A stretch of 33,948 nt of DNA, taken from Victivallis vadensis. GTDB taxonomy: Bacteria; Verrucomicrobiota; Lentisphaeria; Victivallales; Victivallaceae. This document shows, piece after piece, positions 8,624 to 17,269 of the stretch. The notes beneath the pieces were generated by a model, which worked only from the letters and a program-made list of their open reading frames with translations, was not told where the DNA came from and did not search any database. Location: contig NZ_QEKH01000043.1 of assembly GCF_003096415.1 (NCBI RefSeq), forward strand, positions 1 to 33,948, written 5' to 3'. A program made the translations under genes and the position numbers. Within the stretch, counting starts at the first letter, position 1. Each line of letters starts with the position of its first letter.

Positions 8624-9648
8624 TGGAATTTGCTTATCCGTGGGTACTGTTGCTGCTGCTTCTGGTGCCGCTGCTTTTCGCGTATGAGCTGTTTTGGAAG
8701 AAACGGCCGTCGCTGGTGGTGTCCACCGTGCGCCCGTTCGGCGCGGTGGTCGCGAAGCACCGCCCGACTTTCCGGCTGGTCGCGATGATGCTGGGGCTGG
8801 CGGTGCTGATCGTGGCGCTGGCGAGGCCGCGTTACGGCGATGAAAAGGTGCTGATCCGTTCGCAGGGCATCGATATCGTGCTGGCGCTGGATATGTCCGG
8901 CAGCATGGAGGCATACGATGTGCCGCGCAACATCAACGACGCGCGCACTTTGATCGCCGCGGTGAAAAACAAAGAGGTCGAGAACCGGATCGAGGTTGCG
9001 AAAAAGGAGATCCGCCGCTTTATCGAGCAGCGGCCGAACGACCGGATCGGGCTGATCGGTTTTGCGGATCAGGCTTACAGCTTCGCGCCGCCGACGCTGG
9101 ACCATGCGTGGCTGCTGGCTCATCTGGAGCAGCTGGAGCCGGGCATGATCGGCCAGCAGACCGGTATCGCCGCTCCGCTGGCGTCGGGAGTGAACCGCCT
9201 GAAGAAATCCGACGCGCCCCGCCGGGTGCTGGTGCTCTTCACGGACGGCCGGAACAATGTGGACAACCGGCTCACGCCCGAGCAGGCCGCAGCGCTCGGC
9301 AAGGAGTTCGACGTGGTGATTCACACGGTCGGAATCGGCAGCCGGAACGCATTCGTGCTGGTCACCGATCCGTTCGGGCGGCAGCAGTTTCAGGGGATCG
9401 AGGATGAGTTCGACGAGAAGCTGCTCCGTTCGCTGGCCGAGATCACCGGCGGCACCTACTTCCACGCCGCCGACGCCGACGGCATGAAGCAGGTGATGGA
9501 CGAGATCAACCAGCTGGAAAAGACGACGATCGAACAGCCGAAATACATCGAATTCCGGGAGTACGGTCCGACGCTGGCGCTGCTGGCGCTGGCGCTGCTG
9601 ATGCTGGGCTTCATCGCCGAATGCACGTGGAATCTGCGGCTGCCGTAG
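8620..9648 (+). CDS. VWA-domain membrane protein (BatA-like)
   Basis: A 342-residue protein with N-terminal membrane segments (about 6-24 and 52-69), a von Willebrand A domain and a C-terminal membrane helix (about 312-335). The metal-ion site is intact: D91-M-S93-G-S95, a Thr in GQQTG and the Asp of LFTDGRNN. This is the BatA/BatB topology. The predicted function is a membrane-anchored partner of the MoxR ATPase acting on envelope protein folding or stress tolerance, but the substrate is unknown. GGGAGG precedes the ATG and the start overlaps the preceding stop. A terminator follows at 9676. No second VWA gene or TPR-type BatC is present in the cluster. Confidence 0.88.
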   Translation: MMEFAYPWVLLLLLLVPLLFAYELFWKKRPSLVVSTVRPFGAVVAKHRPTFRLVAMMLGLAVLIVALARPRYGDEKVLIRSQGIDIVLALDMSGSMEAYDVPRNINDARTLIAAVKNKEVENRIEVAKKEIRRFIEQRPNDRIGLIGFADQAYSFAPPTLDHAWLLAHLEQLEPGMIGQQTGIAAPLASGVNRLKKSDAPRRVLVLFTDGRNNVDNRLTPEQAAALGKEFDVVIHTVGIGSRNAFVLVTDPFGRQQFQGIEDEFDEKLLRSLAEITGGTYFHAADADGMKQVMDEINQLEKTTIEQPKYIEFREYGPTLALLALALLMLGFIAECTWNLRLP

Positions 9649-9675
9649 TCCGGGGGGGAGCCGCGTATGCAAGGT

Positions 9676-9708
9676 CTGCAATCCGTCAGGGGTTGCAGGC
9701 CCGTTTTT
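9676..9708 (+). terminator. Rho-independent terminator of the moxR operon
   Basis: CTGCAATCC (9676-9684) pairs with GGGTTGCAG (9690-9698), one pair being G-U, around a 5-nt loop. The tail GCCCGTTTTT follows. Confidence 0.8.
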
Positions 9709-9755
9709 CGTGAAGAACGGAACAAGAGATTTTTTAGAGTCAAAGGGGGGAAGGA

Positions 9756-11213
9756 ATGGAGGAACGGCTCGCGGTCCGGCTGCGGCGGCAACTGGTCTGG
9801 TGGATCATTCTGGCGGTGCTTTTCTGGGGATTCTGGTTCCTGCTGCCGATCTGGACCTACCGGCTGGCGCGCGCGACCGGCTCCGGGATGGGGAGTGCGG
9901 TGGCGTATGCGGTATTTTCGCTGCTTTTCCCGGTCAACCTGATCCTGTGGGGAATCCTGTTCGTGCGGGCCGGAAAGCCCGGTTGTAAGCCGGGGGCTGT
10001 CGAACCGCCGGAAACCGCTTGGAAAATCGCCGCAGTCCTCAGCATGACCGGATGTTTCGGCGTATTGGCGGTCGCGGGCGGAGTGGTCGCCGGAACGCTG
10101 CTGTTCCACGAGGAACTCACTGACGGCTTCCGCAATTTCCTGTTGCAAAACCGGGTCCGGCTGGCGGAACGAGGCGGGGCGGCGCGATGTTACAAGCTCG
10201 GCATCAATTATTTATATGGAGAATACCCCTGCCCGGAAGATTATGATGAGGCGCTGCGTTGGTTCCGGAAAGCGGCGGCGGAGGGGGATGCGGCGGCTGA
10301 GTATATGGTCGGTGAGTGCCACTATTACGGCCACGGGACCGATGAGGATATTTCGGAAGCGTTGAACTGGTATCGGAAGGCGGCGGAGCATGGTTATGTC
10401 TACGGGCAGCTGGATGTGGCGGATATTCTCAGCAACGGCGACGACGGCGTGAAAGTCGATCCGGTTGAGGCGTTCTTCTGGTACGGCAAGGCGGCGGAGC
10501 AGAAGAATCCGCGCGCGACGGCCCGGCTCGGAATCTGTTACGAGGAGGGCGAAGGCGTAAAGGCCGATCCGGCAAAGGCATTTGAATATTACCGGAAGGC
10601 GGCGGAACTGGAGAGTCCGCTCGGGTGCTACCGGCTCGCCCTGGCCCATGCGGAGGGGATCGGTACGGAGGTTTCTTCCGCCGAGGCGGTCCGCTGGATG
10701 GAACGGGCGGTCAACCTGAACTATTCCCGTGCGATCAATACGTTGGGGATCTGGTACCGGCAGGGGCGCCATGTGCCGCATGATCCGATCCGCGCCTTCG
10801 AGCTTTTCGGGCAGGCGGCGGAAGCCGGATTCAGCTTCGGGAAAATCAATCTGGCCTTGTGTTATCTGCATGGCCGAGGGACGGAGCAGGACCAAGAAAA
10901 AGGGGTGAAAATTCTGCGGAAGCTGGATCGGGACGGAAATACGGCCGGCACCGCGCTGCTGGCGGATTGTTACCAGTGGGGATGGGGCATTCCGGAACCC
11001 GACCTCGCCGGAGCGTTGAAACTTTACCGCAGAGCCGCCGAACAGGAGGACGCTACCGCCCTCTATCAGCTTGCGATTCTCTACCGCGACGGGATCGGGG
11101 TGGAGCCGGACCCGGCGCTGGCGCGCTCCTATCTGAAACGGGCCGCCGAGACCGGAGATGATGACGCCGATGAACTGCTCGACATGGTGAACCGGATCGC
11201 CGTCACGCCTTGA
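9756..11213 (+). CDS. Membrane-anchored Sel1-repeat protein
   Basis: A 485-residue protein with about three N-terminal hydrophobic segments (near 13-33, 47-71 and 88-112) followed by about nine Sel1-like repeats of roughly 36 residues from residue 145 to the end. Each repeat has the pattern A-x-x-LG-x-x-Y-x-x-G-x-G...A-x-x-W-x-x-KAAE-x-G. Sel1 repeats are alpha-alpha superhelical protein-binding scaffolds, so an adaptor role at the membrane is likely; the partner is unknown. A terminator separates it from the moxR operon, so it is probably transcribed separately. Its 3' end overlaps the convergent radical SAM fusion gene by 11 nt. Confidence 0.88.
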   Translation: MEERLAVRLRRQLVWWIILAVLFWGFWFLLPIWTYRLARATGSGMGSAVAYAVFSLLFPVNLILWGILFVRAGKPGCKPGAVEPPETAWKIAAVLSMTGCFGVLAVAGGVVAGTLLFHEELTDGFRNFLLQNRVRLAERGGAARCYKLGINYLYGEYPCPEDYDEALRWFRKAAAEGDAAAEYMVGECHYYGHGTDEDISEALNWYRKAAEHGYVYGQLDVADILSNGDDGVKVDPVEAFFWYGKAAEQKNPRATARLGICYEEGEGVKADPAKAFEYYRKAAELESPLGCYRLALAHAEGIGTEVSSAEAVRWMERAVNLNYSRAINTLGIWYRQGRHVPHDPIRAFELFGQAAEAGFSFGKINLALCYLHGRGTEQDQEKGVKILRKLDRDGNTAGTALLADCYQWGWGIPEPDLAGALKLYRRAAEQEDATALYQLAILYRDGIGVEPDPALARSYLKRAAETGDDDADELLDMVNRIAVTP

Positions 11214-12915
11214 ACCACTTGGGAACTCCGCGGTTCCGCAGCCGGCGGACCAGCCGCTCCCGCCGGGCGAAAAGCGTTTCGCGGGTGCCGGTGAGCGACG
11301 GATCGCGGTAACATACTCCGGCAGTGGAGCGGCAGATGATGCCGCGCTCCTTTTCCGGCAACGGCACCGGCAGCAGCGCCGGATCGAAGGCGGCGACCGT
11401 GCCGCCGCGCTTCCGCCCGAACGGGACCGATTCGCCGACCTGCAGACCGCTCCGCAACAGCGCCCCCCGGAACGGGAATGCGCTGCAATAACTGGTCAGC
11501 ACTCCGCCGGGCGCAAGGCGGCGGGCCAGCTCGCGCACGAAATCGTAACTCCACAGTTCCGGGTTGCAGTCGGGGGAAAAGCCGTCCTGAAAGATCACGT
11601 CGAACGGGCCATCGAGCTGTCGCACGCTCTGCCGGGCGTCGCCGGTCAGCAGCGTGACCCGGATTCCGTTTTCGGCATAATATCCATCGCGGCGCAGCGC
11701 CCCGATCAGCCGCGCCTCCACGGAGCCGGCCGCATAGAGTTTCGCACTTGCCTCCAGCACCCGCGGATCCAATTCCAGCGTGAGGATTTCAAGCTCGCCG
11801 CGACTCTCCTGCGCGCAGCGCACCGCCGCCGCCGCATTGGCGCCGAGGCCGAAGCCGACGTCCAGCAGCCGGACCGGGCCGCGTTTCAGCCGTTCCGCCA
11901 GCGCGGCGGGTTCCGTGAATTTGCGGAGCGATTCGGTGGCGGCTCCGGCCAGCGAGTGAAAGTGCTGCCGGAAGCCGGGGTGGTAGAGCGTCGGCGAGCC
12001 GTCGGCGGTGGCGACGCCGGTGAACATCCCGCCGCCGCCGGAGTTGAACTTCTCCCGGAAGAGTTCGAGGAACTGCCCCTTGCTCATCCACCAGCGCGGC
12101 GCGAGAATCGTTTCCGGGTCAGCTTCGGCGATCAGGCGCATCACCAGCCAGTCGTCGGGAAGCCGGTGCAGGAATTCCGCCGCCTGTTCCATATACTCGT
12201 ATTCGTTGAGCGGCTGCGGTTTGACCGGGAATTCCGGCGACGCGAGCGGCGTTTTCTTCAACGTCAATAGTTGATGCAGCTTCACCGCCCGGAACGGCAG
12301 CGCCGCGATCCGTTCGGCGGTTCGGAAGAAATCTTCGGCGCTCTCCCCAGGCAGCCCCGCGATCACGTGGCAGGCGGCGTTGATGCCGCGTTCCGCCAGC
12401 TGGTTGGCCGCTTTCACCGTCGCGGCGAAGTCGTGCCCGCGCCGGATCAGCTCCAGCGTCCGGTCATGGCTGCTCTGCACGCCGAGTTCGATCCACAGTT
12501 CATACTCCCGGGCCAGTTCGGAAAGCAGATCGAGCACCGGTTCCGGCAGCGCATCGGGGCGGGTGCCGATGATCACCACCTTGAAATCGGCGGCGGCGAG
12601 CGCCTCGCGGTAGAGCCTTCTCAGCTTCTCCGCCGGAGCGAAGGTGGAAGTGAACGCCTGGAAATAGGCGATGTAAGGCGGTTCGGCCCCGTAACGGTTG
12701 CGGGCGAATTCGACTCCGGCCGCGACCTGTCCCGTCAGATCGAGGTGACGGGAGAGATGGCGCGCCCGGCTGCCGTCCTCCGCGCAGAATGCGCACCCCG
12801 CTCCGAAACCACCCTCCCGGTTCGGGCACCCCAGCGCGAGGTCGAGCGGAATCCGGTAGAGCTTCCGTCCGTATCGTTTTGCAAGGTAATCGCTGAAAAA
12901 ATTCAACTCTTTCAT
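11203..12915 (-). CDS. Radical SAM (YtqA/MnmL-type, TIGR01212-like) fused to an MnmC/MnmD-type tRNA methyltransferase
   Basis: A 570-residue fusion. Residues 1-300 are a radical SAM domain of the TIGR01212/YhcC/YtqA group, with the unusual iron-sulfur motif C30-x10-C41-x2-C44 plus IPLDLALGCPNR, ELGVQSSHD and CHVIAGLPGE. Residues about 305-570 are an SAM-dependent methyltransferase with LLDVGFGLGANA (about 347-358) and FQDGFSPDCNPELW (about 441-454), the MnmC(m)/MnmD signature. YtqA (MnmL) is reported to act in conversion of cmnm5s2U34 to nm5s2U34, and MnmD/MnmM to methylate that to mnm5s2U34, so one polypeptide plausibly does both steps. This is inference. No FAD-dependent MnmC(o) domain is present. 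The start is ATG 12915, 69 nt from the divergent oxidoreductase gene. Confidence 0.85.
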   Translation of the reverse strand: MKELNFFSDYLAKRYGRKLYRIPLDLALGCPNREGGFGAGCAFCAEDGSRARHLSRHLDLTGQVAAGVEFARNRYGAEPPYIAYFQAFTSTFAPAEKLRRLYREALAAADFKVVIIGTRPDALPEPVLDLLSELAREYELWIELGVQSSHDRTLELIRRGHDFAATVKAANQLAERGINAACHVIAGLPGESAEDFFRTAERIAALPFRAVKLHQLLTLKKTPLASPEFPVKPQPLNEYEYMEQAAEFLHRLPDDWLVMRLIAEADPETILAPRWWMSKGQFLELFREKFNSGGGGMFTGVATADGSPTLYHPGFRQHFHSLAGAATESLRKFTEPAALAERLKRGPVRLLDVGFGLGANAAAAVRCAQESRGELEILTLELDPRVLEASAKLYAAGSVEARLIGALRRDGYYAENGIRVTLLTGDARQSVRQLDGPFDVIFQDGFSPDCNPELWSYDFVRELARRLAPGGVLTSYCSAFPFRGALLRSGLQVGESVPFGRKRGGTVAAFDPALLPVPLPEKERGIICRSTAGVCYRDPSLTGTRETLFARRERLVRRLRNRGVPKWFKA

Positions 12916-12946
12916 TTGACTCTCTCTCTTTCGCGGTTAATGTAAT
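12916..12946 (+). promoter_or_regulatory. Possible promoter of the flavin oxidoreductase gene
   Basis: TTGACT (12916-12921) and TGTAAT (12941-12946) are 19 nt apart, which is long, so the match is marginal. The -35 abuts the start codon of the divergent radical SAM gene. Confidence 0.3.
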
Positions 12947-12984
12947 GGAAAGTATTCCGTTTGCAACCCTGAGGAGGATTTTTT

Positions 12985-14115
12985 ATGATGAAAACAGCAA
13001 TCATCGGTTCCGGCGTGGCCGCATTGGAGGCCGCCATACAGATCAAAGCCCTGAAACCGGAATCGGAAGTCGTGATGTATTCGCGCGAGAAGGTACGCCC
13101 CTACCGCCGTCCCGCCCTCTCCGGCATGATCGCCGAACCGATGAATGAAGCGCAGTTTTACATCAAACCCGAAACCTTCTATCAGGACAAGGGAATCCGG
13201 CTTGAGCTCGACCACACCGTGACCGTGATTCAACCGTCGGAGAAATTCCTGACCTTCGCCGACGGCACGGCCGCCGCTTTCGACAAGCTGCTGATCGCGA
13301 CCGGCAGCCGCTGCTTTCTGCCGCCGGTGCCGGGGATCGAAGGGGAAAATGTGCTGTCGCTGCGGGAGTTCGCCGATTTCGAGCGGATCGAAAAACGCCT
13401 TGAGGCGGGCGTCCGCAAAATCGTGGTGATCGGCGGCGGATTGCTCGGCCTCGAACTGGCCGAAAGCCTGCTTGAACGCGGCTGCGAGGTCGTCGTCACT
13501 GAAGGCTGTCCGGCGCTGCTGCCGCGCAACCTCGACGCCGAAGCCGCCGCGATCGTGGAAAAGAAACTGGCGGAAGTTCCGAATCTGACCCTCAGATTCG
13601 GGGTCAAAGTCCAGGCGGTCGAGCCGGACGGCGTAGTGCTGGAATCCGGGAAAATCCCGGCGGAACTGGTGATGGTTTCCGCCGGCGCCCGCGCCAATAC
13701 CGCCCTTGCGGCCGCCGCCGGAATCCGCTGCAACCGGGGAATCGCGGTCGACGACAGGATGCGTACTTCCGCCCCGGACATCTTCGCCGCCGGCGACTGC
13801 GCCGAAGTGGACGGCGTCTGCTACGGATTGTTCAATGCCGCTAAAATGATGGGACAGGCCGCCGGCAGGAACATCGCCGGCGAAGAAGCCTGTTTCCGCC
13901 CCGAATCCTATCCGGCCCGGCTCGCGGTGTTCGGCCTGAAACTCTTTTCGGCAGGATGTTTCGATACTCCGCAAGCCGAAACCAGTTACGATCCTGAAAC
14001 CGGCAATTTCCGCAAGCTCTTCCGGGATGATTCCGGCCGTCTGGCCGGCTGCATCCTGATGGGAGACCTGCGCGAATCCCTGAAACTTCAGGCCGAGATC
14101 GATTCCTCCCGGTAA
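12985..14115 (+). CDS. FAD/NAD(P)-dependent pyridine nucleotide-disulphide oxidoreductase family protein
   Basis: A 376-residue two-dinucleotide-binding flavoprotein. FAD-binding GSGVAALEA is at about residues 8-16, the ATG motif in LLIATGSR, NAD(P)-binding GGGLLGLE at about 150-157, and the second FAD site is IFAAGDCAEVDG. There is no redox-active CxxxxC disulphide, so it belongs to the NirB/rubredoxin reductase/ferredoxin reductase group rather than the disulphide reductases. The electron acceptor is unknown; no rubredoxin gene is adjacent. GAGGAGG (12971-12977) marks the start, with ATG possible at 12985 or 12988. It is convergent with the response regulator, 5 nt apart. Confidence 0.82.
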   Translation: MMKTAIIGSGVAALEAAIQIKALKPESEVVMYSREKVRPYRRPALSGMIAEPMNEAQFYIKPETFYQDKGIRLELDHTVTVIQPSEKFLTFADGTAAAFDKLLIATGSRCFLPPVPGIEGENVLSLREFADFERIEKRLEAGVRKIVVIGGGLLGLELAESLLERGCEVVVTEGCPALLPRNLDAEAAAIVEKKLAEVPNLTLRFGVKVQAVEPDGVVLESGKIPAELVMVSAGARANTALAAAAGIRCNRGIAVDDRMRTSAPDIFAAGDCAEVDGVCYGLFNAAKMMGQAAGRNIAGEEACFRPESYPARLAVFGLKLFSAGCFDTPQAETSYDPETGNFRKLFRDDSGRLAGCILMGDLRESLKLQAEIDSSR

Positions 14116-14120
14116 AATCC

Positions 14121-15509
14121 CTATTGTTCGGCGAGACGGCGGTGGAGGGTGCGGCGGCTGATGCCGAGCAGTTTGGCGGCCTGCGTGCGGTTGCCGTTGC
14201 ACTCGGCGAGGGCTTTTTCGATCAGCTTGCGTTCGGAATTTTCAAAGGTTTCTATTTCCGGTTCGGGAGCGGTGGCGGCAGAACCGGGCGGAACCGGATT
14301 TTCATGGTTGCGGACCGCTTCGGGAATGTCGGATTTGCGCAGGATTTTTTCCCGGGCCAGCACGACCATGCACTCGATGCAGTTGCGCAGTTCGCGGATA
14401 TTGCCGGGCCACGGATAGGCGACCAGTTCGGCGAGGGCGTCCGGGGCGATGCCGGTCACGTCGCGTTCGTTTTCGCGGGCGAATTCGGCGATGAAGCTAT
14501 GGATCAGGCCGGGAATGTCACTTTTGCGGTCGCGCAGCGGCGGCAGTTCGAGGTTGACCACGCTCAGGCGGTAAAAGAGGTCTTCGCGGAAAGTCCCCTC
14601 GCTGACCATTTTGCGCAGGTCGCGGTTGGTGGCGGCGACGAGACGGACGTCGACCTTGATGGTTTCGGTGCCGCCGACCCGTTCGAAGGAACGGGTTTCC
14701 AGCACGCGCAGCAGCTTGACCTGGGTAGCAGGATCGATTTCACCGATTTCGTCGAGGAACAGCGTGCCGTGGTCGGCGACCTCGAACCGCCCCTTGTGGC
14801 GTTCGGCGGCGCCGGTGAACGCTCCTTTTTCGTAACCGAAGAGTTCGCTTTCAAGCAGCGTCGCGGTCAGCGCGGCGCAGTGGACCGGCACGAAATAGCC
14901 GGTGCGGCCGCTCCAGTCGTGGATCATCCGGGCGAACACCTCCTTGCCGGTGCCGCTTTCGCCGGTCAGCAGCACGGTCGACCGGGTCGGGGCGACGGTT
15001 TTGACCAGAGACATCACTTTGGTCATCGGGTTGGCGGGATCGTCGGTCGGAAGCACGATCCCGGGAGGCGGCGCGGCCACGGCGGGAGCGGTCGCCGCAA
15101 CGGTGGCTTCGGCCTGGGCCGCCTTGTCCTCGGCCGCCTTGCGCCGGGCGGCCAGCGCGGCGTCGATCACGGCTTCGAGCTTGTCCAGCTTGACCGGCTT
15201 GGCGACGAAATCGAATGCGCCTTTCTTGACGGCGGCGACGGCGTCGCCAATGGAACCGTAAGCGGTCAGGAGAATGCAGGCGGGCCGGTTCGCCTTGCTG
15301 GCGGTCGCCTCCAATACGCTCATGCCGTCGGCCTTCGGCATACGCAGGTCGGTCAGCACCAGGTCGAAATCTTCGTGTTTCAGCAACTCGATCGCTTCGC
15401 CGCCGTCGGCGGCGGTGGCGACATTGAACCGGAGCCGCAGATAGCGCGCCATCGCTTCGCGGGTGTTGTGCTCGTCGTCGACAATCAGAATTCTTGCACT
15501 GTCTTTCAT
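14121..15509 (-). CDS. NtrC-family sigma-54-dependent response regulator
   Basis: A 462-residue regulator with the classic three parts. The receiver domain (1-120) has the acidic pocket DDE near 11-13, phospho-acceptor Asp54 in LTDLRMP and the Lys of AKPVK. An Ala-rich linker (about 125-150) follows, then the sigma-54 AAA+ domain with Walker A GESGTGKE (about 183-190) and the GAFTGA loop (about 229-234) that contacts sigma-54. The C-terminus carries a Fis-type helix-turn-helix ([21 protein letters not shown]). No histidine kinase is adjacent, so the stimulus is unknown. GGGGAG precedes the ATG. It is the last gene of the fmt-rng-regulator run, 47 nt after the RNase gene. Confidence 0.93.
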   Translation of the reverse strand: MKDSARILIVDDEHNTREAMARYLRLRFNVATAADGGEAIELLKHEDFDLVLTDLRMPKADGMSVLEATASKANRPACILLTAYGSIGDAVAAVKKGAFDFVAKPVKLDKLEAVIDAALAARRKAAEDKAAQAEATVAATAPAVAAPPPGIVLPTDDPANPMTKVMSLVKTVAPTRSTVLLTGESGTGKEVFARMIHDWSGRTGYFVPVHCAALTATLLESELFGYEKGAFTGAAERHKGRFEVADHGTLFLDEIGEIDPATQVKLLRVLETRSFERVGGTETIKVDVRLVAATNRDLRKMVSEGTFREDLFYRLSVVNLELPPLRDRKSDIPGLIHSFIAEFARENERDVTGIAPDALAELVAYPWPGNIRELRNCIECMVVLAREKILRKSDIPEAVRNHENPVPPGSAATAPEPEIETFENSERKLIEKALAECNGNRTQAAKLLGISRRTLHRRLAEQ

Positions 15510-15556
15510 GTGTTACTCCCCGTTTGACGGCGCGCTCCTCATTCGCGCCGGAACCC

Positions 15557-17191
15557 TCACTTCAACTCGTCGCCGGTGTCGGGATCGACCAGCTTGAACT
15601 CCTCGGAGTGCAGCATCGGATCCGCCCGGAAACTCAGGTCGTGCTTGTATTTTTCTTCCAGCTCGCGCAGCAGTAGCGCGTCTTCGTTGCGCAGCCGCTG
15701 CAGGATGTCCGGGTGCATGATCACCCGCACCGGGCGGTTGCGGTAACGGCTTTCGCGCAGTACGGTATTGAGGCGGCGCTGGATTTCGACGCTCATCGAA
15801 ACCACCGATTTCACGCGGCCGGAACCGTGGCAGTAGGGACAGGGCATGAATACCTGATCCTTGATGCTCTCGTGCTCGCGCTGGCGGGTCATCTCCATCA
15901 GGCCGAGGCGGCTGAGCGGCAGCACCTTGGTTTTGGCGCGGTCGTCCTTGACCAGCCGCTTCATGGTGCGGTATACCTCCTCGCGGTCGCGGGCGCTGCG
16001 CATGTCGATGAAGTCGAGCACGACAAGGCCGCCGATGTTGCGCAGCCGGAGCTGGCGGGCGATCTCCTCGGCGGCTTCGAGGTTGGTTTTCAGGATGAAT
16101 TCCGGCTGGTCGGCGCCTTTGCGCCCCCGCCCGGAGTTTACGTCGATCGCGATCAGCGCTTCGGTTTCGTCGACCACGATCGCGCCGCCGCCGGGCAGCC
16201 GGACTTCGCGCTGGAACACTTCGCGCAGCTGGTCGTTGATCCGGTACGCTTCAAAGACCGGCTTGCCGGAGTTGTACAACGTGACCTTTTCGGCCATCTT
16301 GCGGCCTCCGAACCGGTTCAGGGTCTCGATGATCTGGCAACTGGCGTCGGCGTCGTCCACGACGATCCCCTGGAACTCCTCGGTCATGAAATCGCGGATG
16401 GTGCGCTCGACGAGGTTCGGCTCGGTGTAGAGCAGCGCGGGGGCGTTGCGCGTATCCATTCCCTTTTCGATCTTGCGCCAGTTGTCGAGCAGCAGGTCGA
16501 GGTCGCGCTTGAAGAAGGTCGAACGCCGCCCTTCGCCGACGGTGCGGCAGATCAGCCCCATGCCTTCCGGCAGTTCCAGCGCGGCGAGAATTTTGCGCAG
16601 CCGGTCGCGCTCCTGTCCGCCTTCGATGCGCGTGGAAAGCCCGATGTGCTCGCTGTATGGCATCAGCACGAGATAACGCCCGGCGATGGAGATGTCGGTG
16701 GTGACCCGCGCACCTTTGGTGCTGATCGGGGATTTCACGACCTGCACGAGGATTTCCATGCCCGGTTTGAAGATATTCGGGATATCCGCGACGGTCAGCT
16801 TCTTCTTGCGGCGCAGCGCCTCCTGGTTCACCTTGGAGTTGGGTTTGGCCTCCTGCCGTTTCTGACGTTTGGCCTGGATCGGCTGTTCGTTGCCGGAAAC
16901 GGTTTTCTCATCGTCGTCGTCATCCGAATCGCGGCGGCCGAGCAGCTCGTCGCAGCCGGGAAGCATTTCGTGATAGTGAAGGAAAGCGTTCTTTTCGGCG
17001 CCGATGTCGACGAAGGCCGCCTGCAGCGAGGGTTCGAGGTTGATGATTTTGCCGAGGTAGATGTCGCCGACCTTGGGTTCGTTGCCGTCGCGCTCGATCT
17101 GGTACTCTTCGAGCCGCCCGTTGTTCAGGAGCGCGAAACGGCGCTCGAGTTTTTCGCAGTTCAGGATGATCTGCTTGCCTGTTTTGTCCAT
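15557..17191 (-). CDS. rng: Ribonuclease E/G family endoribonuclease
   Basis: A single-strand-specific, 5'-end-sensing endoribonuclease for rRNA maturation and mRNA decay. The product has 544 residues, the RNase G size class, without the long RNase E scaffold tail. The S1 domain begins GDIYLGKI and QAAFVDIG. The catalytic Mg-binding acids are visible as IDVNSG (about Asp350) and VVLDFIDM (about Asp393), and the zinc-link CPYC is near 451-454. Between S1 strands there is a roughly 50-residue charged insertion: an acidic DSDDDDDE run, then a Lys/Arg-rich stretch. I chose ATG 17191 (GGGAAA upstream) over ATG 17203, which has no Shine-Dalgarno. It lies 78 nt after fmt. Confidence 0.92.
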   Translation of the reverse strand: MDKTGKQIILNCEKLERRFALLNNGRLEEYQIERDGNEPKVGDIYLGKIINLEPSLQAAFVDIGAEKNAFLHYHEMLPGCDELLGRRDSDDDDDEKTVSGNEQPIQAKRQKRQEAKPNSKVNQEALRRKKKLTVADIPNIFKPGMEILVQVVKSPISTKGARVTTDISIAGRYLVLMPYSEHIGLSTRIEGGQERDRLRKILAALELPEGMGLICRTVGEGRRSTFFKRDLDLLLDNWRKIEKGMDTRNAPALLYTEPNLVERTIRDFMTEEFQGIVVDDADASCQIIETLNRFGGRKMAEKVTLYNSGKPVFEAYRINDQLREVFQREVRLPGGGAIVVDETEALIAIDVNSGRGRKGADQPEFILKTNLEAAEEIARQLRLRNIGGLVVLDFIDMRSARDREEVYRTMKRLVKDDRAKTKVLPLSRLGLMEMTRQREHESIKDQVFMPCPYCHGSGRVKSVVSMSVEIQRRLNTVLRESRYRNRPVRVIMHPDILQRLRNEDALLLRELEEKYKHDLSFRADPMLHSEEFKLVDPDTGDELK

Positions 17192-17269
17192 TGATTTTCC
17201 CATACACACATAAATTGTTGAATCTGTGCCGGCGGCGGAACCTGCTCCGTTTCGGGAGGGCCGGTTCCG

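Noticed and set aside
15713-17194. Open frame of about 490 codons on the plus strand opposite the RNase gene
   Set aside because: Antisense of RNase E/G with no Shine-Dalgarno or domain.
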